Notes: generated by a model from the sequence alone, not told the origin. Counted from the stretch's first letter, positions 26,616-36,076 are shown. The stretch: DNA of 64,000 nt from Kordiimonas marina (GCF_023006325.1 NZ_JAINDF010000002.1:372001-436000); one strand, 5' to 3'. Program-made: numbers and translations.

Positions 26616-27968
26616 TTAGCCGGTCAGCATCTTTTCACGAGCTTCTTCCGCCTTCAGGTAGTTCTGCCACTGACGGACGGTATTCTTGTCCTTCTTGTCT
26701 TTGGCAAGTTTGGCGGCAGTGTCGAACTCCTTGTGGGCGTCCGCAAACTGCTTGAGCTCGGTATAAGCGGTGCCACGCTGCATCAGTGCAGTGAGACGCT
26801 TGTGGCCAGCTTTGGTGGACTTGTCGTTCTTCAGGCTATCAAGAACCTGACCAAACGAGTTGATCGCATCCTTATAATGGTCAAGCTGCATCTGGATCTG
26901 GCCGATCTGCATCCAGAGTTCCACATCGGACTCCAGCTTGGCAGATTCGGTCATCGGCGCAATCGCCTTGGCCCATTCGTTAGCCATCATATAGCACTGA
27001 CCCAGAAGGCGCAGGTTTTTGGCGTTTCTTTCGACCCGCTTTTCCTTGAATGCCTTCTCCATGATCCAGGCACACTTGATCGGTGCACCGCGGACGATCT
27101 GGATCTGGGCGACGTTCACCAGCTGGGCCGGCTTGTCGTCCAGGAAGCCTTGTTTATACGCGGCTTCGGTCAGAGCGTAGGACGTGGTCTCGTCCCCGAG
27201 TTCCTGGTAAACAGCGGCAAGCTGCTGCCAGTAACGGGGCTTCGGCCAGTTGATCAGCAAAGTCTCCAGCACGTCGCGTACCTTTTTGAACTCACCGAGT
27301 TCCCAGTAAGCGGACAGTGCCAGCTGGTACCATTGCTCTTTCACTTCGACGAGGTCGGTCGCTTGCGCCTGCTTGATGGCCTTATTGATATATTCAATAC
27401 AGGTCTTGAAGTCGTTACGCGTGTAATAGAGCTGCGAGATGAAGACCAAGTTGCTGACGCTGATCAGCGTCGGGTCAACCTGGCTCTGCCACTCTTTTAC
27501 GTAAGCGAGCGATTTGTCGTAGTTTTCGATGCTGTAATACAGTTGGGCCAGGCCGTAGATGATGTTGGTCTCCAGCGCAACCGGGATGCTTTCCCGATAT
27601 TGCAGGATCTTCTCATACGCGGCGATGGTACCCTTGGTATCATCTTCATCGTAGGCGATCATGGCGCGTAACTGCCACGTAATGGCGCGCTCATAATCGT
27701 TTAGGTGTTTGCGCTCAAGGACCTCACCAAGAATTTTATTGGCGGTTACATAGTCCTTGGCATCCATAGCTTCCTGCGCCTTCTGGATATGCTTGTGCGT
27801 CTCCAGGGACATTGCAGGAACCTTACGGGTTTTGGCTTGCGAGATGGCGCTCGGCTGCTTGTCTTGCGACGCGTAAGCCGCACCACCGCTGGATGCGGGC
27901 AGCATAGCGAGGACCGCTGCTGCTGCCACTGCCATCGGCAGGGATTTGATGGTTTTGATCATCTTCAT
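26616..27968 (-). CDS. Exported TPR protein of the TonB2-type cluster
   Basis: A protein of 450 residues with a signal peptide (about 1-33, ending AYA) and about 8-9 helix-turn-helix TPR-like repeats over residues 50-430, several with the typical W/L-G-Y-A/P spacing. In Vibrio TonB2 systems a TPR protein also follows tonB2; it is thought to help the system in the periplasm, by inference from cluster position. I start at the ATG at 27968, four bases past the tonB stop, with GGGAAG upstream; two earlier in-frame ATGs at 27983 and 27986 overlap tonB. Last gene of the cluster, closed by a hairpin. Confidence 0.85.
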   Translation of the reverse strand: MKMIKTIKSLPMAVAAAAVLAMLPASSGGAAYASQDKQPSAISQAKTRKVPAMSLETHKHIQKAQEAMDAKDYVTANKILGEVLERKHLNDYERAITWQLRAMIAYDEDDTKGTIAAYEKILQYRESIPVALETNIIYGLAQLYYSIENYDKSLAYVKEWQSQVDPTLISVSNLVFISQLYYTRNDFKTCIEYINKAIKQAQATDLVEVKEQWYQLALSAYWELGEFKKVRDVLETLLINWPKPRYWQQLAAVYQELGDETTSYALTEAAYKQGFLDDKPAQLVNVAQIQIVRGAPIKCAWIMEKAFKEKRVERNAKNLRLLGQCYMMANEWAKAIAPMTESAKLESDVELWMQIGQIQMQLDHYKDAINSFGQVLDSLKNDKSTKAGHKRLTALMQRGTAYTELKQFADAHKEFDTAAKLAKDKKDKNTVRQWQNYLKAEEAREKMLTG

Positions 27969-27972
27969 GACA

Positions 27973-28593
27973 TTACTTCCCATCATCCAGGTTAAAGGTG
28001 AAACGATACTTCACACCCGTAACCGCCTGCGGTTTGCCATTCACAACCTTCGGCTTGTATTTGAACTTCTCTGCAGCGCGGGTGGCTGCACGTTCAAAAT
28101 AACCCTTGGGCTGCGCGTCGAGGATGACGATGGAATCCGGCGGGACAGTCCCGTCTTCACTCACCGTCAGGGACACGATCACGTACCCTTCGATCCCCCG
28201 TTCCTGAGCCCGGCGCGGATACTGCGGCTGCACGCGAACGAGCGGCAGATAGTCACCATCCTGGCTGGGACCAAGGTCGATGGAGCCAAGGTCTACACCC
28301 GTCCCCTGATTGGCGCGGCCAATCGAGAGGTTCAGTTTATTCGGGCCTTGGACCTGGACCTTCGGGGTTTCGATCTCCGGCGGGGGTGCTTCCACCTCCG
28401 GCGGCTTCTCTACTTTCCGCTCCAGATGCTGGGGCGGCTGGTCTTTGATGTTTTGAACAACATCGATGAACCGCAGCTGCTTTTCCTCGTTAAGTTTGAC
28501 GTCATCGAATGTCACCAGGTTCTGCATGATAAAAAACAGACCAAAGGTAACTAACGTCGAGGCAACAAGTGCGGATCCGTAACGAGTAATCAT
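27973..28593 (-). CDS. tonB2: TonB-type energy transducer of the TonB2-type cluster
   Basis: A 206-residue protein: membrane anchor (about residues 10-30), a short Pro-rich spacer around 55-75 with Pro-Pro-Glu runs, and the C-terminal TonB domain with VRVQPQYPRRAQERGIEGYV, DAQPKGYFERAATRAAEKFKYKPKVV and GVKYRFTF. The spacer is short, as in TonB2 proteins. Its start codon overlaps the exbD stop by one base (TGATG), so it is translationally coupled. It is paralogous to the other TonB at 25747. Confidence 0.92.
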   Translation of the reverse strand: MITRYGSALVASTLVTFGLFFIMQNLVTFDDVKLNEEKQLRFIDVVQNIKDQPPQHLERKVEKPPEVEAPPPEIETPKVQVQGPNKLNLSIGRANQGTGVDLGSIDLGPSQDGDYLPLVRVQPQYPRRAQERGIEGYVIVSLTVSEDGTVPPDSIVILDAQPKGYFERAATRAAEKFKYKPKVVNGKPQAVTGVKYRFTFNLDDGK

Positions 28594-28994
28594 CAGATTT
28601 TCTCCGCAGCTATGGCTATTTTTTCAACGCCGGCAGCGCGCACGGCGTCGTAGACTTTCATAACCAGCCCGGCCTTCGATTTTTTGTCAGCCTGGATCGC
28701 CACCGACCCTTTCGGGTTTTCCGCATGAAGCTTTTCGATGGCCGTACGGACACCTGCAAGCTCCACCTTATGGCGGTTGATCCAAATCTCGTCATTGGGC
28801 CGAACCGCAACCAGGATACTCACCTGGCGCTGAATAACAGCTGTATGCGCTTCTGGCTCAATAACCGAGACACCGGCTTCCTTCACGAAGACCGCGGTCA
28901 CGATGAAGAAGATCAGCATGATGAACACGACATCCAGCATGGGTGTCAGGTCAATCTCTGCTTCATCACCTTGTTTTTGTGCGTGGTCTCGCAT
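28593..28994 (-). CDS. exbD: ExbD-type transporter, second copy in the cluster
   Basis: A 133-residue protein starting at the ATG at 28994, which has GGAG 6 bases upstream; a GTG at 29006 is the alternative. The family core is LTPMLDVVFIMLIFFIVTAVFV with the proton-path aspartate, then a periplasmic domain. It is the second ExbD in a row (the first is at 29061-29480); the two differ clearly in the periplasmic part, where this one lacks the Asp/Pro-rich insert. Two ExbD genes in a row also occur in other TonB2/TtpC-type clusters. Confidence 0.9.
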   Translation of the reverse strand: MRDHAQKQGDEAEIDLTPMLDVVFIMLIFFIVTAVFVKEAGVSVIEPEAHTAVIQRQVSILVAVRPNDEIWINRHKVELAGVRTAIEKLHAENPKGSVAIQADKKSKAGLVMKVYDAVRAAGVEKIAIAAEKI

Positions 28995-29060
28995 CACTTT
29001 CTCCACTGTGCCCCTATGCGGGGCATCGCCCTGAAGGGCGGGGGCTTGCCCCCACCAAGG

Positions 29061-29480
29061 TTATTTCTTGGGCGTTAAAACGATCTTGTCGCGCGGGATT
29101 CCAATATCGATAGCTGCGTCGTAAATACGAACTGACAGCCCTGTATAGGAACCCGAGGCGGCCTGAATCACGACCGGAGCCTTAGGGCGTTCGACACTTT
29201 CTTTCTTGATGATCGACTCCACCGACGAGATGTCGATGGACCGGAATTCATGGAAGATCCGGTTGTTGTCATCAATGATGAAAGCGATCGCACGCTTGTC
29301 GTCATCCGGGGGCGGGGACTGATCATTAGCTTGATTGTCCTCCGGCTTATTGATCTCAAGACCGGACTCTTTCACGAAAGTCGCGGTAACGATGAAGAAG
29401 ATGAGCATGATAAACACAACGTCGAGCATCGGCGTCAGGTTTACTTCAGCTTCTTCCGTTTCCTTTGCGAATTTACGCAT
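29061..29480 (-). CDS. exbD: ExbD-type transporter, first copy in the cluster
   Basis: A 139-residue protein with the same core as its neighbour (LTPMLDVVFIMLIFFIVTATFV), then a charged insert, ANDQSPPPDDDKRA, near residue 50-65, and the periplasmic domain ending in DIGIPRDKIVLTP. A GGAG ribosome site lies 8 bases upstream. It follows exbB by 20 bases. The insert may distinguish its partner from that of the second ExbD. Confidence 0.9.
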   Translation of the reverse strand: MRKFAKETEEAEVNLTPMLDVVFIMLIFFIVTATFVKESGLEINKPEDNQANDQSPPPDDDKRAIAFIIDDNNRIFHEFRSIDISSVESIIKKESVERPKAPVVIQAASGSYTGLSVRIYDAAIDIGIPRDKIVLTPKK

Positions 29481-29500
29481 TGGTTAAACTCCAATCCGGT

Positions 29501-30028
29501 CTAGTGGTCCGTGGTCAGGCTGTCTTCAAGCCGTTCCGATTCACGTTGAGCGCGGCGTTCGATATAGGTGCTCAGGAACAGTCCGGAGAGGGCTGCAACC
29601 ATACCGGCCATGGTCGGAATAGTTGCTTTGGATACCCCGGCTGCCATGGCGCGAGCGTTCGAAGAACCCTGCGTCGCCATAACCTGGAACACTTCAATCA
29701 TCCCCGTCACGGTACCGAGAAGGCCAACCAGCGGGCACAGTGCGACCAAGGTCTTGATCGTGCCGATGTTTTGGCTCAGCTCGGTGTTGATTTCGGAAAT
29801 CATGGCTTCACGAATTTTGTGTGCATACCAGGATTTCCGCTCCGGACGGGACTCCCACGCGTCGATGACGCGGTTCTTCTGCTTGCGGTACTCCAGCGTG
29901 AAGTACCAAAGACGCTCGACGATCAGCACCCACATGATGAAGGTGACCGCAAGGATCATGAAGAGGACGTTACCGCCCCGCTCCATGAACGCTTGGATCG
30001 CGTTGAATGCGTCATTAAGCGCCAGCAT
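29501..30028 (-). CDS. exbB: ExbB-type proton channel protein
   Basis: A 175-residue MotA/TolQ/ExbB-family protein without a periplasmic extension. A first membrane helix near residues 20-40 (LFMILAVTFIMWVLIVERLWYF) is followed by the cytoplasmic loop, then two helices: IKTLVALCPLVGLLGTVTGMIEVF with the conserved GLLGTVTGMI, and the last one around AGMVAALSGLFLSTYIERR. I start at the ATG at 30028 (MLALNDAF); the longer frame to 30163 lies inside the TtpC-like gene. The start overlaps that gene's stop by 14 bases. Confidence 0.9.
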   Translation of the reverse strand: MLALNDAFNAIQAFMERGGNVLFMILAVTFIMWVLIVERLWYFTLEYRKQKNRVIDAWESRPERKSWYAHKIREAMISEINTELSQNIGTIKTLVALCPLVGLLGTVTGMIEVFQVMATQGSSNARAMAAGVSKATIPTMAGMVAALSGLFLSTYIERRAQRESERLEDSLTTDH

Positions 30029-31379
30029 GTCCGTGCTCTTTCTCCGCATGAACGGCAATGATGCCAGCGGACTGCTCTTCAAGAACATGGATGACCGACT
30101 TGGACGTGCCAGCAACAAAGCTGTGCAGCAGCAGAGTCGGGATCGCGACGACAAGACCTTCAACCGTGGTCATCAGTGCTGCCGAAATACCGGACGCCAT
30201 CATGGACGGGTCACCGGTACCGAAGAGCGTGATAGCCTGGAAGGTTTGGATCATACCAGTAACCGTACCGAGCAGACCGAAGAGCGGTGCAACGGCGGAG
30301 ATCAGCTTGATCATGGTCAGGAAGCGTTCAAGAGCCGGCGTTTCCTTGAGGATGGCTTCGTCGAGTTTAAGCTCGAGCGTTTCCACGTCGACAGATTTGT
30401 TCGCCTGATAAACAGCCAGAACACGACCCAGCGGGTTGTTGGTGTTAGCAACATCCGTGCGCATCTGCTTCTTCACCTTGCCGTTGACAAGGGTGAGGTA
30501 GGTCCACTGAACGACAGCGAACAGAACTGCGAAGAAGCCGAGAACCAGGGTTACGTAACCAATGAAGCCACCCTGAGCCAGGTATTCCGGCAGGGTCGGT
30601 TTTTGGATTTCCAGGTTCAGGAGCTGACCACGCGACGGGTCGATGCCGAGCGGGGCAACGCCGGAGGTAGCCTTCTGGAAGTCAGCAACAGTGCCGGTGA
30701 AACGGCTGGAGGGCTGGCGCTGCAGCTCTTCAATCGTGCCATCGTCTTTCAGGATGTAGTATTTGCCGTTACCAACCACTTCGAAGTCACCAACGCGGGT
30801 CAGTTTAACGGATTCCATGTTGCCCTCTTTGGTGCGGACTTCATGGTTGAAAGTAACAACCTGGCCAGAACCGATCATTTCGGTGATCATCTGGGTCGGC
30901 CAAGCGCGGATTTCGTCAATGGTCGGCAGTTCGCCGGAGTCGGATGCTTTAGCAACGAGAGTATCGATGCCTTTCATGCGGTCCGGGGTGTCGACGGTAA
31001 CGTAGGAGCTCTTGATGGTTGCTTTGGCGTCGCCTGCAGCCTGCTGGAGAACACCGAACAGCTCTTGCAGCTGACCAAGACGGTCACGCTGTACGTCAAG
31101 CTGGCGGGTGATTTCAGCTTCGTTGGCACGACGGGTGCCTTCAAGACGGGTCGATTCGCGCTCAAGACGGGCTTCGGTCTGATGCTCTTCTTCAAGCATC
31201 TTGGCCTGCTCGGACTTGCGCTTCAGGAACTCAGCTTCGCGAGCTTTGTGCTCAGCTGATTCGGAAACACGGCCTTCGCGAACCTTCATCAGGAGCGAGT
31301 TGAGGTCTGCAGACTGGGCGTGGGCCATGGTGGACGCGCCGAGAATCAGAACAGCAGCGGAGGTAAGGATCTTTTTCAT
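30015..31379 (-). CDS. ttpC: TtpC-like ExbB/TolQ-family protein with large periplasmic domain
   Basis: A 454-residue protein. A signal peptide (about 1-21) and a long coiled-coil-rich periplasmic domain (about 25-250, with many Glu/Arg heptads around 40-100) precede a MotA/TolQ/ExbB domain with three membrane helices, the last carrying SAVAPLFGLLGTVTGMIQTF. This architecture and its position right before exbB match TtpC of Vibrio TonB2 systems, which is needed for TonB2-dependent iron uptake there. The GGAGAAATAAT site sits directly before the start, one base after the DUF3450 stop. Confidence 0.88.
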   Translation of the reverse strand: MKKILTSAAVLILGASTMAHAQSADLNSLLMKVREGRVSESAEHKAREAEFLKRKSEQAKMLEEEHQTEARLERESTRLEGTRRANEAEITRQLDVQRDRLGQLQELFGVLQQAAGDAKATIKSSYVTVDTPDRMKGIDTLVAKASDSGELPTIDEIRAWPTQMITEMIGSGQVVTFNHEVRTKEGNMESVKLTRVGDFEVVGNGKYYILKDDGTIEELQRQPSSRFTGTVADFQKATSGVAPLGIDPSRGQLLNLEIQKPTLPEYLAQGGFIGYVTLVLGFFAVLFAVVQWTYLTLVNGKVKKQMRTDVANTNNPLGRVLAVYQANKSVDVETLELKLDEAILKETPALERFLTMIKLISAVAPLFGLLGTVTGMIQTFQAITLFGTGDPSMMASGISAALMTTVEGLVVAIPTLLLHSFVAGTSKSVIHVLEEQSAGIIAVHAEKEHGHAGA

Positions 31380-31380
31380 A

Positions 31381-32154
31381 TTATTTCTCCTTCGGCGCTT
31401 CGATCGGCAAGACCAGGACGTTCAGCGGAACCTGGTGACGGGCCATTTTGATCAGCTGCTTAACCGAGGTAGCGAACTCGTCTTTGCGTTCCCAGCTCTT
31501 GGTGTCGCGGTTCCAGACGTCAGTCTCTTTGCCGTCTTTGGTCTGGTAGTAGAAACCAACGCGACCGATACGAACGAAGTTGACCGAACGGCCATCATCA
31601 ATCGTGCCCTCGTAGGTGTTAAGCGTGCGGCCGTAGGAGACCTCAGCTTTGTATGCGTCAAGAACAACGCGGAAGCGCTCAGGGTCGCTTACGTTCGGGT
31701 TGTCCATTGCCTCTTTCAGCTTTTCGATACGGTCTTCCCGTTCTTTAAGCTGGAAGGGGATGTCCGCATGGACGAAGTCGTCGAGGTTGGCGATCATCTC
31801 AAGCATCAGAGGTGTAATCTGGCGCTTGATTTCGTCAATCCGACCGATCGAGTTTTTGATCTTCTCGATCTCTTCTTCCTGCTTTTTGATCACGCGGTTC
31901 TGCTGAGCGTTGTACGCGCGCAGACCTGCATTGGTCTTCAGGACTCCTTTGTATTCGGCAAACAGTTTAGCGGTTGCGTCGGCAACAGAGTCGATTTTCT
32001 TCTGCGACGCTTGCGCGATTTTGTTGGCCTGGTTCACCTCGTCGACGATCGACTTCAGGCGAGCATCCTGTGCGTTAGCAGCAGTTGCACCCAGAAGGAT
32101 CGAGGCAACCGCGGCCGTCGAGACAGCTATCCGTTTCACTTTAGCCTTATCCAT
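31381..32154 (-). CDS. DUF3450-family periplasmic coiled-coil protein
   Basis: A 257-residue protein with a signal peptide (about 1-28, ending ANAQ). A long coiled coil spans about 30-110 and runs on around 140, and a small beta-rich domain from about 170 ends in VLVLPI. DUF3450 proteins often precede TtpC-like and ExbB genes, so it likely belongs to the complex, perhaps as a periplasmic scaffold; that is inference. First gene of the cluster. A leader with a small hairpin (about 32185-32210) lies in front of it. Confidence 0.85.
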   Translation of the reverse strand: MDKAKVKRIAVSTAAVASILLGATAANAQDARLKSIVDEVNQANKIAQASQKKIDSVADATAKLFAEYKGVLKTNAGLRAYNAQQNRVIKKQEEEIEKIKNSIGRIDEIKRQITPLMLEMIANLDDFVHADIPFQLKEREDRIEKLKEAMDNPNVSDPERFRVVLDAYKAEVSYGRTLNTYEGTIDDGRSVNFVRIGRVGFYYQTKDGKETDVWNRDTKSWERKDEFATSVKQLIKMARHQVPLNVLVLPIEAPKEK

Positions 32155-32752
32155 TTTCTGCCCACATGGGTTTTAACAAAGCTACAGCCTGACCCTTCAG
32201 GAAGGGGCTGACTGCAGCGGATTAAACCTTGCAAAGATGTGGTGCCGTATCTGGCTCCAAACCCTTACCCTTTTTAAAATTGGGAGCAAGCCGACGTCAA
32301 ATCATGGACCGAACAACAAGTTGCCCGGTTGATATGCGTCGTATCAGAAGGCTTTCCCGTACCTCTCCCAATTGTGCCGACCGCCTCACGGATTTGCTCC
32401 GCTTATGCTGCCTCCTTTATTCACCCCGTATGAGGTGCCAGGAGATCTAGTATTATGTCCTCTCCAACCGCGATGGGTCGGGGGGAGGGTTGAGACGGGC
32501 GGTCCGGCTCGGGGCCTATCATCCAAGAATCTTCTACGATTCCAAGCAAAAATTTTACTTTTCGTGTTTCAGCCCCTCTCCCAACATAATTTTAACACTT
32601 AAACCCGGGTCCGTTTCCGGCGGATGGGTATGTGATAATGTAACTGAGCCATTGAAGAGTCAATGACTTACCCCCGACTGATCGCCGATGACGCGTAAGT
32701 TTAGACCGGGAAGCGGGAAAAGACCGCATGCTGTAACCTTGGTTTACTCTGA
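32155..32752. other. 598-base non-coding region upstream of the TonB2-type cluster
   Basis: It must hold the cluster's promoter and 5' leader. A hairpin CAGCC...GGCTG (about 32185-32210) lies 31 bases before the DUF3450 start. I see no open frame with coding character and no recognisable RNA gene. Confidence 0.5.
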
Positions 32753-32959
32753 TCAGCGCCTGACGCTACGTCCACGCTGCATTTCCATCAGAGCGGTCAC
32801 AACGCCGTGCCACTGATTCTCTGTACTGACCTGGATTGCGGCCTCAAGCCCCATGTGGCTCGAAAGCCTTTGGGCCAGCGCTCGGGTATGAGCGGAAATG
32901 CTGCCGTTATCGGCATCAGCCTGCATATTGATGGAGGATGACTCAGAAGATGAGCGCAT
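32753..32959 (-). CDS. Possible 68-residue small protein
   Basis: A frame with a Ser-rich start (about 1-10), then a segment with amphipathic helical character (ALAQRLSSHMGLEAAIQVS, then HGVVTALMEMQRGRSVRR). It lacks a strong ribosome site and similar genes were not recognised, but the C-terminal half looks like real protein rather than chance. It could equally be non-coding. It lies between the TonB2-type cluster and the fumarylacetoacetase gene on the same strand. Confidence 0.4.
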   Translation of the reverse strand: MRSSSESSSINMQADADNGSISAHTRALAQRLSSHMGLEAAIQVSTENQWHGVVTALMEMQRGRSVRR

Positions 32960-33121
32960 TGAGTGATGAAACCCTCGACTACCAGAAACGATTCACCCGC
33001 AGCCAGCCGCTCCGGGTTGAACCAGATTAAAGGGCACATCTAAAAAACGGGTTAACGGGGTCGTCAATTACGCGCTTAATTTTAGAGGGAATAGCGACAG
33101 AAGTTTATCTGTCTCCTCGCG

Positions 33122-34003
33122 CTACCGGACGCCGTTTGCGCGCATGGCGACGGTCATGCTGAGCGAATCAAGCCCTTCGATTTGCACCTCCACCGTTTCA
33201 CCGGCTTCTAAAAAGCGGGGTGGTTTACGGCCGGCGCCGACACCGGCAGGCGTGCCGGTGAGGATAATGTCCCCCGGCTGCAGCTCGGTCACGCTGCTGA
33301 GGACCGCGATGACGGTGGCGATGGGGAAGGTCATGTCTGCCGTCGTGCCGTTCTGCATCATCTCGCCCTCTACCAGGGTCTTGAGCGTGAGCGCCTGCGG
33401 CTCGGGTATCTCCCCGGCGGGGACGATGGTGGGGCCCATGGCGCCGGACCGGTCGACATTCTTGCCGAGGGTAAACTGGCTGGTCCGTTTCTGGATGCGG
33501 CGCAGTGAGCCATCATTGGTGGCGGTATAGCCAAAGACATGGTCGAGCGCCTGGGCTTCGTCAATCTGTGCGCCGGGCTTGCCGATGACCACGGTCAGTT
33601 CGCCTTCAAAATCGAAGCTCGATTCGCCGGCCGGATATTCGATCGTACCTTCGTGGCCGACGAAGGAGGACGGGAAGCGGATGAATATATCGGGCGCGAC
33701 CGGGCCATCCGTCGCCATGCCCATTTCCTTCGCGTGGTCGGCATAGTTTTTCCCGACGCAGAAGATCCGGCTTTTGGCCGACAGGGGCGGGGCATAGCGT
33801 GTGCCCGCCATTGGCTGCCAGGGCGCGGATGCCGCGGCCGCGCAAAAATCCGCCCATGTGGTGCCGTGCTCTGTAAGCCAGGCGAGGAAGTCTGCCATGT
33901 CCGCGGGTGCCTCACGGTTCACCGCGCCAACCGGGACAAAGCGGTCACCGTCAACAAGGCTCAGATGAGGGGTGCCGGCTGATTCGATCATGCCCAGGCG
34001 CAT
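33122..34003 (-). CDS. Fumarylacetoacetate hydrolase-family protein
   Basis: A 293-residue enzyme of the FAH superfamily, which hydrolyses or decarboxylates beta-keto or acylpyruvate-type acids. The family start of the catalytic domain is FCVGKNYADHAKEMG, then the metal-binding region with FDFEGELTVVIGK, and LTGTPAGVG near the end. The N-terminal lid domain spans about 1-75. The start follows AAGGAGA. It is 12 bases after the pabB-pabC fusion on the same strand, so they share a transcript; there is no obvious pathway link between the two. Confidence 0.88.
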   Translation of the reverse strand: MRLGMIESAGTPHLSLVDGDRFVPVGAVNREAPADMADFLAWLTEHGTTWADFCAAAASAPWQPMAGTRYAPPLSAKSRIFCVGKNYADHAKEMGMATDGPVAPDIFIRFPSSFVGHEGTIEYPAGESSFDFEGELTVVIGKPGAQIDEAQALDHVFGYTATNDGSLRRIQKRTSQFTLGKNVDRSGAMGPTIVPAGEIPEPQALTLKTLVEGEMMQNGTTADMTFPIATVIAVLSSVTELQPGDIILTGTPAGVGAGRKPPRFLEAGETVEVQIEGLDSLSMTVAMRANGVR

Positions 34004-34015
34004 GGCGGGGTCTCC

Positions 34016-35860
34016 TTATATTATGGCGTCTGCCGCCAGGGTTACCGCACGCAGGCCCCTGAGGCTGTTTCCGATATATATAGCGTCGGCGGCGAGAAGG
34101 TCATCCCGTGAAATCGTCCGTTCCGTGATTCCCGGGCTATGACTTTCCAGAAGCTCGGCCCGCAACACCCCCGGCAGCAGCCCTGCGGACAGGGGCGGGG
34201 TGAACCATTTCCCGTCCTTCACAATAAAGACATTGCTGATCGCGCCTTCGGTCAGTTCATCCCTATCATTGAAGAACAGGATGTCGGCATAGCCCGCGGC
34301 GTGCGCGCGGGCGAAGGCAGCGTCATAAAGGCTACGGTTCGTGGTCTTGTGAAACAGGAACGGGTCCGAGGGGTTGGTCCGCTCGGCGGCCAAGCAGACG
34401 CGTGGTGGTTCCGGGGAATCTGCAGTGTCGGGAAGCGGGGCGGAACTCACCCCTGGTGTGCCGTCCTGGCTGAGCGTCAGGCGGACACGCAAACGGTTGT
34501 GGTCCGCGTCATGGGCCACATGGTCGGCAAGGGCCTGGCGGATAGCCGCCTCATTATAAGGAATATCGAAATAGTCAGCGCTGTCCTGAAGGCGCGCCAG
34601 GTGGCGGTCCAGCCGGATGAACCCTTTGCCGGGTTCATGGCCCAATGTTTCGATCAGGGAAAACACGGGGGCAGTGGCCTGGGCGAACCGTGCCTTCAGC
34701 AGGCATTCGTCATACTCCCCTTCGGCGTCTGAGTCGGCGACAACGCCGCTGCCGATGCTGAGGCGGCCCTTGCCGTCTTTATCCAGTATCAGGGTGCGGA
34801 TCGGCACATTGAGGCACCAGTCAGAGCCGTTCCCGGGGGCTTCCGCCGGGCTGAAATGGCCGATGGCACCGCAATAAACCCCGCGGGGTGCTGCTTCCAG
34901 TTCGGCGATGATTTCCATCGCCCGCACCTTGGGGGCGCCGGTGACGGACCCGCACGGGAACAGCGCGCGTAACAGCGCGGACGGCATCAGCCCTTCGGCG
35001 CATTCGGCGCTGATGGGCGATGTCATCTGGTGAAGGGTGCGGTAGCGCTCGACCTCGAACAGGCGGTCGACCTTGACACTGCCAGGCAGGGCGAGACGGC
35101 TGAGGTCATTGCGAATCAGGTCGACAATCATCAGGTTTTCGGCCTGGGACTTTTCATCGGCGGCCAGATCAGAGGCGATCGCTTCGTCTTCAGCTGTTGT
35201 CCGCCCGCGCGGGGCTGTGCCTTTCATCGGCCTTGCCACAAGCCGGTTGCCATCCCGCCTTATGAACAGTTCGGGGGATAGCGACAGCACCTGGGTCTCA
35301 CCCGTATCGATCAGGGCACCGTAGGCCACGGGCTGGCTCACCCTCAGCCTGGCATAAAGCGCTGCGACGTCGCCATGCAGGCGGCACGGCAGGGGGAAGG
35401 TATGGTTGACCTGATACACATCGCCGGCCTCGATGTAGGCATGTATCTGCGCGAGCGCGTCCAGATACGCTTCCCGGGTTTGAGCCGGGGTGCCGAAATC
35501 GAGGGTGGTATCCGTGTGGGGGTCAGTTTGCAGAAACTGTGCAAGCCCATCTTGGTCCAGCATGTCCCGGTGGCGGGTGGCGATCAGCCAGATCAATGGC
35601 TCATCCGCTTGATGACGGATCGCGGCGGCGAGCCTGGGTTCAAACGCGGCGGCACATTCATACGCGATCCACCCAGCGACATGGAGGCCCGCTGCCAGGG
35701 CGGCATCAAGCCGTTCAAGCGCCATGGGAATGTCTGCGCGTGTGCGGGCAACTATAATGTCTTCGGGGGAATGGAACAGCATGGTCCGTCCGCCCCGGTG
35801 CACCGGGCGGCTGTCGTCCAGAAGGACATAGGGTACATGTCTGCCGGATGGTGTGGTCAC
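34016..35860 (-). CDS. pabBC: Fused aminodeoxychorismate synthase component I and aminodeoxychorismate lyase
   Basis: A 614-residue bifunctional protein making p-aminobenzoate for folate. The N-terminal chorismate-binding domain (about 1-390) shows KGTAPRGRT, DLIRNDLSR and FPCGSVTGAPKVRAMEII. The C-terminal PLP fold-IV lyase (about 400-614) shows the KTTNRSLYD lysine region and FNDRDELTEGAISNVF. The start is a GTG with a weak ribosome site, so it might lie slightly elsewhere. The fusion is common in proteobacteria. The glutaminase PabA is not in the window. Confidence 0.9.
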   Translation of the reverse strand: MTTPSGRHVPYVLLDDSRPVHRGGRTMLFHSPEDIIVARTRADIPMALERLDAALAAGLHVAGWIAYECAAAFEPRLAAAIRHQADEPLIWLIATRHRDMLDQDGLAQFLQTDPHTDTTLDFGTPAQTREAYLDALAQIHAYIEAGDVYQVNHTFPLPCRLHGDVAALYARLRVSQPVAYGALIDTGETQVLSLSPELFIRRDGNRLVARPMKGTAPRGRTTAEDEAIASDLAADEKSQAENLMIVDLIRNDLSRLALPGSVKVDRLFEVERYRTLHQMTSPISAECAEGLMPSALLRALFPCGSVTGAPKVRAMEIIAELEAAPRGVYCGAIGHFSPAEAPGNGSDWCLNVPIRTLILDKDGKGRLSIGSGVVADSDAEGEYDECLLKARFAQATAPVFSLIETLGHEPGKGFIRLDRHLARLQDSADYFDIPYNEAAIRQALADHVAHDADHNRLRVRLTLSQDGTPGVSSAPLPDTADSPEPPRVCLAAERTNPSDPFLFHKTTNRSLYDAAFARAHAAGYADILFFNDRDELTEGAISNVFIVKDGKWFTPPLSAGLLPGVLRAELLESHSPGITERTISRDDLLAADAIYIGNSLRGLRAVTLAADAII

Positions 35861-36076
35861 CGAACTGGAACTCCATTTCCCGGGGGGCGAGCTTATGGCC
35901 TGCCGTATCGGCAGACCTTATGAGCCAGGGCCGGGCGTCCGTCAACATGGAGGGGACTTTTGGGAACCGCTGTCATGTCACTGTCGCTCATTTATGCTTG
36001 AACCCCTCCTTCAAATGCTGGCATGGTTCTGCATCAATAAGTATTCAGTATAGAGTACGACCAAGCGAGGGATAGT

